DNA of 64,000 bases from Bolinopsis microptera (GCF_026151205.1 NC_087073.1:13287837-13351836); one strand, 5' to 3'. Numbered from the stretch's first letter, positions 15,101 through 24,436 are shown. A program made the numbers and translations. Notes: a model not told the origin generated them from the sequence alone.

Positions 15101-18100
15101 TGGCTTCTCTAAAGCCAACTGAACATAGCCTCCAAGTTTGGTAAAAATTCGTACAACGTTTACAAACGTACACTTCACATTAGAGTGGTTTTAAGAAATC
15201 TCGATCTAGGCCGCTGAAGTGATTTTTCAAAAATGCGCTCTTCCATCACAAGCTCATTTTTGGGGTTTTGGTTGTACCGGATAATAAAAAAGGAAACTCT
15301 ACACTCCTGACACTTTTACGCAATGTCTATGAGTTTCTTGAAGTATGTTGGAGCTTTTTTAGAGCTAAAATCACCTATTTTATCTAACAGGCTTGTCCGC
15401 CGTGGCTAAATGGATCGGCGGCGGCGTTTCACTAAAATTACACCGGCGGCGGCGGCGTACGTCGGCGTGAGCCGTGAAATCAAGGCCAACTTAATTGAGG
15501 TCTATGAAATATGAATATGATCATGTACTTAATTTGGGTAATTTAGACTTAACTTCAACAAATGATGCTGGTATATTGTTATGGTATTATCTGCTATCAA
15601 ATAAAAGTTGAGACAAATTGATACAATTATTTTATTTAAGGTAAAATACATAAACAATAAATTATTGCTGAAATCAATGGATCTCTCAATCTTTTTGTTG
15701 GAAACAAAATCATAGTTTTTAGAACAAAACAGTGTTTAACATTCATCCTAGATCGCTGACTAGAAAGAATTAAACCTGCAGCCGACCAGGTTCTTTCAAT
15801 TTCCGCACTACTGGCGGGTATACAATGCACTATTCTTACTATGTTTGAGAGTATTGGGAAAGTTTTTTGCCTATCGGCCCAAAATCTTAAAAGTTCGATT
15901 TGTAAAATTTCTTCTTCAGTCAAACTTATGAGTAGGTATCTGCTCTTTCTCTAACTCAAATTTTTCTCTCTAACTCAAATTTTTTTCTCTAACTCAAATT
16001 TTTCTCTCTAACTCAAATTTTAGTCTCTAACTCAAATTTTTTCGAGATCGTCCACTGATGCGATGACCGGCCTCCAGAACACCGTTAGTGAAGCACAGTC
16101 CCTTGTCCAGTCTCTACGTGACCATTCTGCTCACCCTCCTACTCAACCTACAACCACCCTCCCCGAAATACCTGCACCACCAACACCGGTCCAGACTGTG
16201 GAACAGCCCTTCTCCAAGCTCGAAACTGGTGACCAGCTGAAGAGGTTTGACTTTAAGAGATTGGACTCTGAATTAACCTATGATAAAGTTTTCTCGAATA
16301 GAAAGGTTGCATATTTTGGCGATGCTCCTTACAAGTATTTAGGAGGGTACCACAGGGCAAAGCAATTAGACCCTGAGACGTACCTTGCTGAAATACTTGT
16401 AGCAGTTGATGATGTGTGCAAGACCAACAACATCAACTATAAGGATTTCAATAGCTGCATGATCACCAAATATGAATCACACGTCTCGTGTATACCTCCT
16501 CATTCCGATGATGAATCGTGTATAGTACCCGACAGCACTATACTTACCATTTCCCTGGGGGGTAAAAGGGATTTAGTTTTTCGTAGACGTCCTCCAGGCG
16601 AGTATCGCGATGAAACCGTGACAGTTCAACACGGCGACTGTTACACTATGACGCGAAAATCGCAGGACCTTTTTGACCATGCTGTTCCTCCGCAAACTCA
16701 GGCGGATTTTGAAGGTCCTCGAATCAGCTTAACCTTTAGACAGTTGGCCTCGGCACATTCCAGAAAATCTAGCAGCCATCAGTTGCGACCTCTACCCCAT
16801 CATAAAGTGAACCAGACCAAACGAGTGCTGATACTGTCTGACAGCAAAAACTGTAATTTTGACTGTTCTCAATTTCGTTCACCTGTCATAGCGTTCCGGG
16901 AAAACTTATTTTTCCTCCGCGACTTAAAGGAACACCGGGAATCGATTCAGCAAGCCGACATTGTACTCATAAGTGCTGGCATAAACGATATCCAGAAAAA
17001 CAGAGCGAGTGCCGTCCTGCTGCATAATCACATCAGAAGTTTCATAGAACAGTTCCCGCGCACTATGTTCTTATTCGATGCAGTCAGTCCACTATCGATA
17101 CATGCTGACCGATTCAACACCCACAACGACATTATCCAGTACCTTAATGAACTCATGTTTAAGTGCTCCCTTCACCATGACAACTTCAGACTCTTCGACA
17201 ACTCAAGTTTTAGTCTCGCTCACCTCGCTCGTGACGGTCTACATCTTAACTATATTGGACAGAGTGTATTATCAGATTGCTGGGTAAACTGTGTGCTCAT
17301 TGGACTGGGGTTCAGGCGTGGACCCCTACCTCTACGTGAGCACTTTAAACGTATGATATCTTATCCAATCTCTGGCCACTTTGGCACCTGAGCACGACGT
17401 ATTTTATATCTTAATGTCAAATTATCATGACAAAAATATCGAATCCTGAACAACTTTCCAGACTCGCGCTGAGTCGCAAACAATTTCATTAATCAAACAA
17501 ACGTAACTTATTTGAACAAACTATTACTATATTACCAAATTTTCCGTCATTTCAAATCAAAATTAGAAACTTAAATCAAATTCAAACTCAAGCACAAAGC
17601 ACATAATACAATCAACTACTTAAATGAACTTTTCCCTTATCCAGATTCCCTACCTTCTCACCTTATCTATCACACCTTATCAGCAAAACGCGAAATAAAC
17701 CCTGCTTGATAATAGTCCACGTCCCTACATCATAACAATTTCATATTATCTAATTCCTAACCTCATGCCGTACTCAGACAACGACGACGCAATATTTACA
17801 CGATATCTACACAGATATTTACACAGTACTCATTATACATACATCACACATTACTGTACATCTGACTCTGTACATTTGACTGATCTGTACATTTGACTCT
17901 GTACATTTGACTCTGAACATTCGACACATACATTACTGTACATATGGAAATTAGGCTCATGCACGGTGAGCTGCTGCCATCAAGTAATAGAAGAGAAGTT
18001 AAAGGTCAATCATAAAGGTAAAGGTGAAGTTTACTTAATTACTGTAGATAAGTCACGGTACTTTCTACACACAGGACTGAAAGTCTTCGTTAGAAGTATC

Positions 18101-21100
18101 TGACTAGGTCACGTTATTATTATCATATTCTGTATTAATAGTAAGTCTATACTCTCTTAAATATATCATAATATAACTATAATACTAACGAATATAATAC
18201 ATTATCTCATAGTTCTATGAACGAATCTCAGCGTTGCAACAAATGTAATACACGTATTCCTAAAGCACGTTCGTTCCTAATTTGCAGTCACTGCGACAAA
18301 ATAAAACATATGAAATGCATGAAGTTATCTAAGTCTGAGGCAAAAATAATTGCAGATTCTGGCTCTGCCTGGATATGTTATGACTGTATTTCCAGCGCCT
18401 TACCAGTAAATGCATGCCCCTCGGCAAAGCCACCGAGACAAGGGCCCGTCATAGGTCCTAAATTTAAAGTTCAATGCACATGCTGTAATGGCTGGATTTA
18501 CTCCCCCGCCAACCTGAAAACCTGCCACTGGTGCGAATCTAAAGTACATACCAAATGTCACTCCGACTTTTTAGGATGCAGAAATTGCTGTGAAAATATG
18601 ATCCCGGGATACTATGTACATTGCTATCAGCTATACTCATTACATACACATACTCACACCGGCATAATCCACAATCCCTACGATCGCTATCAGTTGATTA
18701 ACGAAATAGGAAATACAATTGACCAAGATCAGGAACTCGAATATTGGAATGAGATTTCTGATATTTTAGTTAGCTGCAATTACATGGAGCCGACCAATGT
18801 AAGTTCGTCAGGAGCATGTGATCTTAAGATATTTACCTTAAACATACGGGGACTTCTTAAAAACGTAAACAAATTAAGAGAAGATATATTCACGTACTCG
18901 AAGTATGATGTCCTTTGTTTTAACGAGACTAATCTCTTGCAGGATAAGCTTCCTAATGGTATTAATGACCTAGTGCTTGAGGGATTTTATGAACCACTGT
19001 TACGAGATCCAATACGTAGTTCTGGTCGTGGTGGGGGTTTAGCAATTTATATCAATACGCGCGTATGCGAATCTGAAAATATTGAAAAATTCTTTCCCCA
19101 AAACTTTGATGTGACAGACAAGAGTGGTGAATTCATGTTGGTAAAACTCCATAACTGCAAAGGCTTTAACAAAACAAAGATAATCGTCAATATATATCGG
19201 TCACCAGCATCAAAAAATCCTGATAATTTTAACAAACTCATTGACTCCCTATTACACGGCATGGAAAGGCACTCGAGAAAACATACTATATTAGTCGGTG
19301 ACTTCAATGTAGATCTTACACATTATGATACTGACAAACACTGTCAAAATTTGATTGAAACTATGACCAAATACGGTTTCTTTCAGCTAGTCTCACGTCC
19401 CACACGTATCACTGATCACAGTGCCACTCTTATAGATCATGTTTACAGCAATAATGTACAACACACACACAGCTGCAATGTTCTTACTGTTGACCTGTCT
19501 GATCATCTAGCCACTCTTGTTACTATCTCACTTGGGCAATACAGCCACATTGCAGGGAGTAGAAACAAACGACACAGAGTCGACCATGGAATGAATGTTG
19601 AAAAACGTATGTTTAACGAGTCGAACAACCTTAAATTTATAGAATTAATTGGATCCGAAATGTGGGAGGAAGTCACACGTGAAAATTGTGCTGATGAACA
19701 ATATAACAAATTTATTGAAATATACGGTCAGCATTATGATGAGGCATACCCAGTGAAAACCAATCATGTGCGCCGCAAATGTGAAAGGCAGGACCCCAAA
19801 CCTTTTATGCTACCCTGGCTTGAAATTGCATGTGCTCGTAAAAACAAATTATTCCATGCCAAAATAGTGGACCCAACGGAGGAAAACTACAAGGCTTACA
19901 AAAAGCATAAGGCATTCTGCGACAAGCACGTCAATAAGGCAAAAGACAAATACTACAAAACACAATTTGATAAGTATAAAGATTGTTCAAAGAAACAATG
20001 GCAGCTGATCAACACTCTACTTGGCAGAAAATCTAAATCTCATAACAAAATTAAACTCCAAAACGCCGACGGAAATATCATAAATAGTGACAGTGATGTA
20101 GCTGAGCACTTTAACTCTTACTTCTCCAACATTGCCACAAAAATCAAAGATGCGATCAGCGCGCGTACTGTATTCGATCCAGGGGGTTTTAAACATTACC
20201 TTAGCAGCCCAGCTTCGCAGTCTATGTTCGTAAGACCAACTACCGAAAGTGAAGTTGAACAAATTATTAGCAAGCTTAAGAATAAATCCACTCAAGACAC
20301 TAAAATTGAACCCCTAAAAATGGTAAAAGACTGCCCCTCCTTCTGTAAAGTCTTGTCCATAATCATTAACACATCATTTAGTCAAGGTATCTTCCCATCA
20401 TCTCTCAAAATAGCTAAAGTTATACCAATTCACAAAGGAGGCAGCAAATCCGACGCCACTAACTATCGACCCATATCTTTGCTGTGCACCTTTTCCAAAT
20501 TGTATGAAAAACTTATGCATAATAGAGTAATGGACTTCCTTGACAAGAAAGGCTCGCTCTTTGAAGGGCAATATGGCTTCCGGCCAGGCCGATCCTGTGA
20601 GCATGCTCTTTTGGATGCTCAACACACGATTCTGAATTCCCTTGCCAAAAAGGAAGTTGCTCTATTACTCCTAGTCGACTTTAGTAAAGCTTTTGACGTT
20701 TTGTCTCATGATGTATTGATCGACAAACTCCAGCACTATGGAATCCGTGGGCAAGCTTTGCAATGGTTTAAATCCTACCTGAGCACACGTCAGCAATATG
20801 TATGTTTGAATGGTATTAAATCAGCTCTTAAACCTATTACATACGGAGTTCCACAGGGCAGTATTATGGGACCTTTGTTATTCCTAATCTACATCAATGA
20901 TATGCCAAATATCAACAGTATGATAAAGTTTATACTCTACGCTGATGATGCAAACATCATAATAAAAGGCAAAAATGCAAACGATGTTATACAAAAATTC
21001 AACCAATTCTCCCACGAGTTTGTACGCTGGGTTGACTGTAATGGACTTGCACTTAATCTAAAAAAGACCTGCTATATGCTTTTCGGTGTTAGAAATACTG

Positions 21101-24100
21101 ATAATACTCCAAATATTCATATTGCAGACACACAATTAGAACGTAAAAGGGAAGCACGGTTCCTTGGCGTTATAATGGATGATAAACTAACATGGTCTAA
21201 GCATATAGCAGCTGTTAGATCAAAAATGATGCGGTATGTAGGAATTATGTATAAAATAAAACGTCACCTATCGATTCAAATAAGGCTACAGATATATCAA
21301 AGTTTTGTTCAATCGCATTTAAACTTCTGTTCAATTGTATGGGGGTTTGCAGCAAAAAATCACATTGAATCACTCTTCTCACGACAAAAACAGGGTATCA
21401 GGGCAGTAATGCCAGGTCACATTAATTACTTTTACAAAGACGGTCGACTGCCAGAACACACAAAACAATTTTTCAATAACAATGGTATACTCACGGTGCA
21501 CAGTGTTATTGTAAAAAACACACTAATTCTCATGCACCGAATCAAACATTTCCGCAGCTCAGTCCCTCAACAAATCTGTATGACTATCCCAGAAAATGCA
21601 CCCACTGCAAACTCAGATCACGTGACTGCAGCATCCTGGTTAGCCGAGTACAACACCACACATTTCAGATCTTCGATGTTCTTCAAAGGACCTTTACTCT
21701 CAATTTATGCTGTAAATGCAAATGTAAGCACCCTACCAACACTTTTTTCCATAAACCTTTTTAAATCGGCTACAAAACGCATGCTCTTGAACCTGCAGAG
21801 TGAAAATGACGATGACACGTGGCCCAGTTTCTTATTACATAATATTCCAGGTCTAAGAAGGTCACAACGTGTCTGAAAGTTACTGGACACAACGGTCATT
21901 ATATCAGTTTAGTGAATTAGTTAATTAGTTAATTAGTAAATCAGTTATTAGTCATATGGTTATTATTAAGTACTATATATTATATAATATTACAAAAATA
22001 AACTATGAATATATATTTGCACACAAAAAAACCAGAACAAACTGATCACAGACTAGCGGCAACTAATATTAATGGATAAGCCACACATCCTAAATTCCAG
22101 GTCCATATTTACACTGCCACATTCCCCACTATCACTATTTTCCTATCAGCACAAACCGTAATTAATTTATTTCAACAATCACAAACACTACATATCCAAA
22201 CTAATGGCATGGCATAGCATTATCTACGATATCCTAAATCAGTCCCTAACAAACTTAGCGCGAGTCTGAAAGGCTGTTGGAAGCACAGAGTGCTCCATAT
22301 TTTGTTTTTATCAATAAACTTTTTTTTTCATTTTCTTTTTTAATAAATTTATTAACTGCGTGCAAATTTGTGTTTCAGATTTGATCTATTTATGATATAT
22401 ATTTATGATTATGTAATAAAGTTATTAATATTATATTCGTAAACATTGGCTGGCTTACAAACCAGTCCCCAAACAAAACAAACAGTTCTTCTGATAATCA
22501 ATATTGTTAAGTTAGCTAAAGGTGTGTATCATGTGTGTGTTGCCCCTAGCCGCTAATCGCTATCAGTAACACTGATATCTTCAAATGAAGACAGAATTAT
22601 TTTGAAGTCAGAAAATGCACGCCGTACGCCGATGTACGCCGGGGTGTATCGGCGGCGTTCGGCGTGGCAAAATTACCCGGCGGCGGCGTTCGGCGGCGGC
22701 GGACAAGCCTGTTATCTAATCAAAATTTACCATCTGGACCAAGATAGCGAATACGCTAATAGTAATGGTACGAGCTCATTGTCCAAAATTAACCTATCAT
22801 AGTTATATTGAAAAGCAAATTCCAACGTAAAACGTTTTCTAGCACACCCTTTATATAATAGCAAGCGAGGAGCGAACGTATCTTCATACCCATTATCACA
22901 TAGATCTGCAGGAGAGTATGGATCACATTGCACACGCAGCAATAATAATATCGATGATCGAATTTTCTAAATTCCGTTGTCAAGGGGTTACGAGCAATTT
23001 TCCTTGCTCAATCTTAATTCTGAAATCACATGCCTCCTTGTGAGACTCGACATTTTTAGTTCTAATATTGTTTTTTATGCGGTGTTGCGACTTATCGTGT
23101 TGAGTTACACATTGGATAATTAATTTCCAGTAAGGACATGGAAATATAGGTTTGGAAATTAGATTTTAAAGTCCACACTCATAACACTAAATATAGTGAC
23201 AGCTACATGTTTGTTAGTTTGTTAGTCGTGCTTTAACATGGTTACTATTAGTACAGTTCACCTGAGTTTTCACGTTTCGTTATCCGTGTGATGATATTTT
23301 GTTCTGTGTTAAAAATATCAAGTAACAGTGCTGTCAGTGCTTCTACTGTAATAAAAGCTAGAAAATTAGCATTAAACTGCAAGATTAGATACACGGTTAC
23401 TAGACATTTGTAACACAAAAAACAATCTCTAATGTCTGATACATTAGCTTTTAATTATTATCTTCCCCATTTGCGAAACAAAACTCACCTGGAGTGCAAT
23501 TTGAGTCAGTTCGGCGACATTATCTCCGCTGTTTTTCTTGACACAGTCTAGCACATGTATCAGTATTTGTATTCCAAGATAACGAAATGCGGGTGCATAT
23601 TTTGAATCTCTGTCATATTTTGAGAGCTTGTCCTGAGGAGATATTTTATTGGTTTAGTCTGCCGATCATCCGTGAAACAACAGATCTGGCTAAGAGTAAC
23701 TTATCAATTTCCATAAATTTGGCATCATAAATGTATCAATTGGGTCCAAACCGTCAATCGCTTGATATTTAATGTAATATGCAAGTTTATCACGTCATAG
23801 CCATAACCCAGAATCAGGCGGTAATTAATTAAAGTTGTAAAACATTATTCAGTAAGTTTTTCGACATTCTACGTTTATAACCGCTTTGTGAATACCTTGT
23901 TATCAGGCCTTAATTACGTATGATTTTATGTTGTGGCTCTTCTTTTTCAAGAATAGATGTAGGGACGATAAAGCTGGGTCTTTCTTTTTAATCATAACTT
24001 AGATTTTCATTTAACTGCCCCTACTTTTAAAATTCAACAGGTTACGTTGTTTCGAAGCTTTACAATCAATCACGATCAGTCCCAGGACTCTCACTCAATC

Positions 24101-24436
24101 AATCAATAAAATCACAAAATAAGATCAAAGTTCAATAAAATTTGTCATGTAGTTAATATTGCATTCTCGTATAATATAATGGGGTAGAATACATTCTCCA
24201 TTTTAAATCTGATGAATTAGTCTCTGTGAAATTGGAATGTGATAGCATTTCGACTGTCGGCGTAGCAAAGCGGTGTTATCAGTCTTTGATAATTTTATAA
24301 AATCATAATGTTTGATTATTTGTTAGTATGGCACAGCATTCGATTTTACATCATTATCACTTACTTGAACGTATTTGAGCGGCTCTTCCGATTCTTCTAG
24401 TTCTATTTTCACAACTTCCCATTTCAGGCAGCCCAT
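173..24436 (-). CDS. ESPL1: Separase (N-terminal ~1215 residues, 17 exons; catalytic end off window)
   Basis: Separase cleaves the cohesin kleisin subunit at anaphase. I chained exons by GT-AG sites and matching phases: 24436-24365, 23632-23489, 13912-13822, 13634-13492, 12389-12202, 11992-11910, 11125-10955, 10200-10027, 8233-8080, 7957-7832, 7783-7588, 3264-2792, 2659-1782, 1627-1323, 1120-1011, 806-641, 350-173. All phases agree. The diagnostic part is exons 14-17: a segment with IPESWTFASI, then STDKVKFW, then LEEMVERLE...WKGLLLG, then a helical stretch ending HPTLLAL, in the order seen before the C50 protease core. The His/Cys catalytic exons would lie left of base 1. Exons 1-12 are helical and repeat-like, as in separase N-termini. 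Exon 13 (about 293 residues) has a duplicated EEESKPKP motif and a basic linker. The start was chosen because a TAG acceptor lies 1 nt upstream. Intron 2 is 9.6 kb because of nested transposons. Identity is secure; exact N-terminus and exon 15 acceptor are inferred. Confidence 0.88.
1121..1256. repeat. 24-bp minisatellite touching a separase acceptor
   Basis: About five and a half copies of a unit like TGGTCATGTGATAGGTGTTA plus CAAC. It lies in the separase intron between exons 14 and 15, and its last copy supplies the CAG acceptor of exon 15 at 1121-1123. Confidence 0.85.
3697..5240. mobile_element. 1.54-kb foldback/MITE-like element with 33-bp terminal inverted repeats
   Basis: Bases 3697-3729 (starting CTATATGGTCAAGTTCGGAG) are repeated in inverted orientation at 5208-5240. 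The same 4 bp, TCGT, flank both ends (3693-3696 and 5241-5244), consistent with a target-site duplication. No transposase is visible. The interior carries a dozen degenerate copies of a CTCAACC..GGTGGAGA motif, mostly forward in the left half and inverted in the right half. It sits in the separase intron between exons 11 and 12. The superfamily is not recognised. Confidence 0.75.
5526..6872 (+). CDS. Secreted WSC-like / Ig / Sushi-like protein nested in a separase intron
   Basis: Four exons chain with consistent phase 1 junctions: 5526-5592, 5736-6011, 6177-6482, 6649-6872 (TAA), giving about 290 residues. Exon 1 is a signal peptide (MEKTMLIFTAACFFSSVLAS). Exon 2 resembles a WSC carbohydrate-binding domain: LGCWKD, then CHDRAAGKGYAVFAAQNGDE and a late DVYRI. 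Exon 3 is an Ig domain (ITCEIDG, VKWSY, LNDAGEFTCQF). Exon 4 has a Cys pattern like a Sushi/CCP repeat (VKILCP, VYCRDG, DPYC). No transmembrane segment follows, so the product is probably secreted. It is antisense to separase, inside the intron between exons 11 and 12. Domain mixing of this type is common in surface-recognition and innate-immune proteins of invertebrates; the function here is unknown. The last exon might splice onward instead of ending at 6872. Confidence 0.72.
9628..9731. repeat. 10-bp minisatellite (GGTAACCAGG/GTTAACCAGG)
   Basis: Perfect to near-perfect tandem copies of GGTAACCAGG with occasional GTTAACCAGG variants, in the separase intron between exons 8 and 9. Confidence 0.9.
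10394..10722. repeat. 26-bp minisatellite
   Basis: About 13 nearly identical copies of TTAAACACATTCCTTGATCC plus TTACTT, in the separase intron between exons 7 and 8. Copy-to-copy identity is very high, so the array expanded recently. Confidence 0.92.
11196..11947. repeat. 45-bp minisatellite overlapping separase exon 6 and its splice donor
   Basis: About 16-17 copies of a 45-bp unit (CTGTATCAAGAGGAAGATAA ...). On the minus strand the copy nearest exon 6 is coding and ends in the exon's donor CTAG|GTTAGT. Every downstream copy repeats the same pseudo-exon tail and donor. See findings. Confidence 0.9.
13184..13407. mobile_element. MITE with internal telomere-type (TTAGGG)n array
   Basis: Outer arms are inverted: 13184-13220 (GGGGTCCGGACTCTAGGGCG ...) mirrors 13360-13407. 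The 7-bp sequence ATCAGAT flanks both sides (13177-13183, 13408-13414), a likely target duplication. The middle (13237-13347) is a TTAGGG array with a few variants. It lies between separase exons 3 and 4. There is no coding capacity. Confidence 0.75.
13408..13497. repeat. Short direct duplication beside the MITE
   Basis: A stretch beginning CTACTTTCATACCATCAGAT and running through an AATAATATAATAAT tract and ACTCACAA occurs at the MITE site and again at 13451-13492, where the second copy overlaps the separase exon 4 donor. Confidence 0.7.
14391..14524. repeat. 21-bp minisatellite
   Basis: Six to seven tandem copies of GGATATAGGTAGAACTATGT plus A, in the large separase intron 2. Confidence 0.9.
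15636..15923 (-). pseudogene. hAT transposase C-terminal dimerisation domain fragment
   Basis: The 95-residue open frame carries the hATC signature: FPILSNIVRIVHCIPASSAE followed by IERTWSAAGLILSSQRSRM. Only the final domain of a roughly 600-residue transposase remains. It ends where the LINE-derived region begins (about 15940) and no partner fragment is visible on the far side of the LINE, so the N-terminal and catalytic parts are lost. Confidence 0.85.
15940..16045. repeat. 17-bp tandem repeat just upstream of LINE ORF1
   Basis: Five copies of TCTCTAACTCAAATTTT with small length changes. It lies between the hAT fragment and LINE ORF1 and could be the LINE 5' end (promoter-like tandem 5' UTR) or filler at the insertion junction. 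Confidence 0.7.
16063..17391 (+). CDS. LINE ORF1: AlkB-like Fe(II)/2OG dioxygenase fused to SGNH esterase
   Basis: 442 residues. Residues 1-60 are a low-complexity, Pro-rich leader. Residues about 82-228 fit the AlkB fold: the substrate-lid-like YFGDAPYKYLGGYH, iron ligands H147-x-D149 (PPHSDDES) and H206 (FDHAVPP), and the 2-oxoglutarate-binding R220 and R226 in PRISLTFRQL. Residues about 254-402 fit an SGNH hydrolase: S261 in LILSDS, N308 in SAGINDI, and D391/H394 in DGLHLN. Esterase domains are known in CR1 ORF1 proteins; an AlkB domain beside one is, as far as I know, unusual. AlkB enzymes reverse N-methylation of DNA or RNA, and AlkB domains also occur in plant RNA viruses. A role in protecting or demethylating element RNA is inference. 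The frame stays open only about 40 nt upstream of the ATG (TAG near 16020). Confidence 0.85.
   Translation: MTGLQNTVSEAQSLVQSLRDHSAHPPTQPTTTLPEIPAPPTPVQTVEQPFSKLETGDQLKRFDFKRLDSELTYDKVFSNRKVAYFGDAPYKYLGGYHRAKQLDPETYLAEILVAVDDVCKTNNINYKDFNSCMITKYESHVSCIPPHSDDESCIVPDSTILTISLGGKRDLVFRRRPPGEYRDETVTVQHGDCYTMTRKSQDLFDHAVPPQTQADFEGPRISLTFRQLASAHSRKSSSHQLRPLPHHKVNQTKRVLILSDSKNCNFDCSQFRSPVIAFRENLFFLRDLKEHRESIQQADIVLISAGINDIQKNRASAVLLHNHIRSFIEQFPRTMFLFDAVSPLSIHADRFNTHNDIIQYLNELMFKCSLHHDNFRLFDNSSFSLAHLARDGLHLNYIGQSVLSDCWVNCVLIGLGFRRGPLPLREHFKRMISYPISGHFGT
17392..18216 (+). other. LINE inter-ORF region
   Basis: AT-rich, no ORF. It contains short repeats of TGTACATTTGACTCTG near 17860-17930 and one arm (17449-17473) of an imperfect 25-bp inverted repeat whose partner is in the 3' region (22254-22278). 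How ORF2 is translated after this long gap is not evident; no IRES-like structure was assessed. Confidence 0.6.
18217..21876 (+). CDS. LINE ORF2: PHD-type zinc fingers, APE endonuclease, reverse transcriptase
   Basis: 1219 residues. Residues 7-57 form a C4HC3 PHD-like finger (C7, C10, C23, C26, H31, C34, W52, C54, C57). Residues 87-124 form a second treble-clef-like cluster (C87, C90, C103, C106, H111, C114, C121, C124). Residues about 203-440 are an APE-type endonuclease with the N (TLNIRG), E (FNETNL), DxN (VGDFNVDL) and SDH (LSDHLATL) motifs. The reverse transcriptase follows, with NYRPISLL, GFRPGRSCEHAL, the catalytic VDFSKAFDVL (about residue 820), GVPQGSIMGPLLFLIYINDM and YADD (about 908-911), then a thumb and C-terminal tail. 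No premature stop or frameshift is visible and all catalytic residues are present, so the protein should be functional for target-primed reverse transcription. The PHD-type fingers here are in ORF2, whereas CR1 PHD fingers are usually described in ORF1. Confidence 0.95.
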   Translation: MNESQRCNKCNTRIPKARSFLICSHCDKIKHMKCMKLSKSEAKIIADSGSAWICYDCISSALPVNACPSAKPPRQGPVIGPKFKVQCTCCNGWIYSPANLKTCHWCESKVHTKCHSDFLGCRNCCENMIPGYYVHCYQLYSLHTHTHTGIIHNPYDRYQLINEIGNTIDQDQELEYWNEISDILVSCNYMEPTNVSSSGACDLKIFTLNIRGLLKNVNKLREDIFTYSKYDVLCFNETNLLQDKLPNGINDLVLEGFYEPLLRDPIRSSGRGGGLAIYINTRVCESENIEKFFPQNFDVTDKSGEFMLVKLHNCKGFNKTKIIVNIYRSPASKNPDNFNKLIDSLLHGMERHSRKHTILVGDFNVDLTHYDTDKHCQNLIETMTKYGFFQLVSRPTRITDHSATLIDHVYSNNVQHTHSCNVLTVDLSDHLATLVTISLGQYSHIAGSRNKRHRVDHGMNVEKRMFNESNNLKFIELIGSEMWEEVTRENCADEQYNKFIEIYGQHYDEAYPVKTNHVRRKCERQDPKPFMLPWLEIACARKNKLFHAKIVDPTEENYKAYKKHKAFCDKHVNKAKDKYYKTQFDKYKDCSKKQWQLINTLLGRKSKSHNKIKLQNADGNIINSDSDVAEHFNSYFSNIATKIKDAISARTVFDPGGFKHYLSSPASQSMFVRPTTESEVEQIISKLKNKSTQDTKIEPLKMVKDCPSFCKVLSIIINTSFSQGIFPSSLKIAKVIPIHKGGSKSDATNYRPISLLCTFSKLYEKLMHNRVMDFLDKKGSLFEGQYGFRPGRSCEHALLDAQHTILNSLAKKEVALLLLVDFSKAFDVLSHDVLIDKLQHYGIRGQALQWFKSYLSTRQQYVCLNGIKSALKPITYGVPQGSIMGPLLFLIYINDMPNINSMIKFILYADDANIIIKGKNANDVIQKFNQFSHEFVRWVDCNGLALNLKKTCYMLFGVRNTDNTPNIHIADTQLERKREARFLGVIMDDKLTWSKHIAAVRSKMMRYVGIMYKIKRHLSIQIRLQIYQSFVQSHLNFCSIVWGFAAKNHIESLFSRQKQGIRAVMPGHINYFYKDGRLPEHTKQFFNNNGILTVHSVIVKNTLILMHRIKHFRSSVPQQICMTIPENAPTANSDHVTAASWLAEYNTTHFRSSMFFKGPLLSIYAVNANVSTLPTLFSINLFKSATKRMLLNLQSENDDDTWPSFLLHNIPGLRRSQRV

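Larger units (their letters stand above)
15940..22335 (+). mobile_element. CR1-like non-LTR retrotransposon, nearly full length
   Basis: Two long intact ORFs in the same orientation (16063-17391 and 18217-21876) separated by 825 bp, then a 3' region of about 450 bp with AATAAA-type signals near 22005 and 22313. PHD and SGNH-esterase domains in a LINE are characteristic of CR1-group elements. Both ORFs lack stops, so the copy is young or selected. Exact 5' and 3' ends are uncertain and I could not identify a target duplication. Confidence 0.8.
15388..22711. mobile_element. hAT-superfamily DNA transposon, 7.3 kb with nested LINE
   Basis: The ends are CAGGCTTGTCCGCC at 15388 and its reverse complement ending at 22711. 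Both are flanked by TTATCTAA (15380-15387 and 22712-22719), a perfect 8-bp target duplication, the hallmark of hAT. Subterminal regions (15410-15470, 22620-22700) are rich in CGGCGG/GTACGCCG words in mirrored arrangement, plausibly transposase-binding sites. Inside is a hAT C-terminal dimerisation fragment (15636-15923, minus) and a large LINE insertion. The rest of the transposase is absent, so this copy is non-autonomous. Confidence 0.88.
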
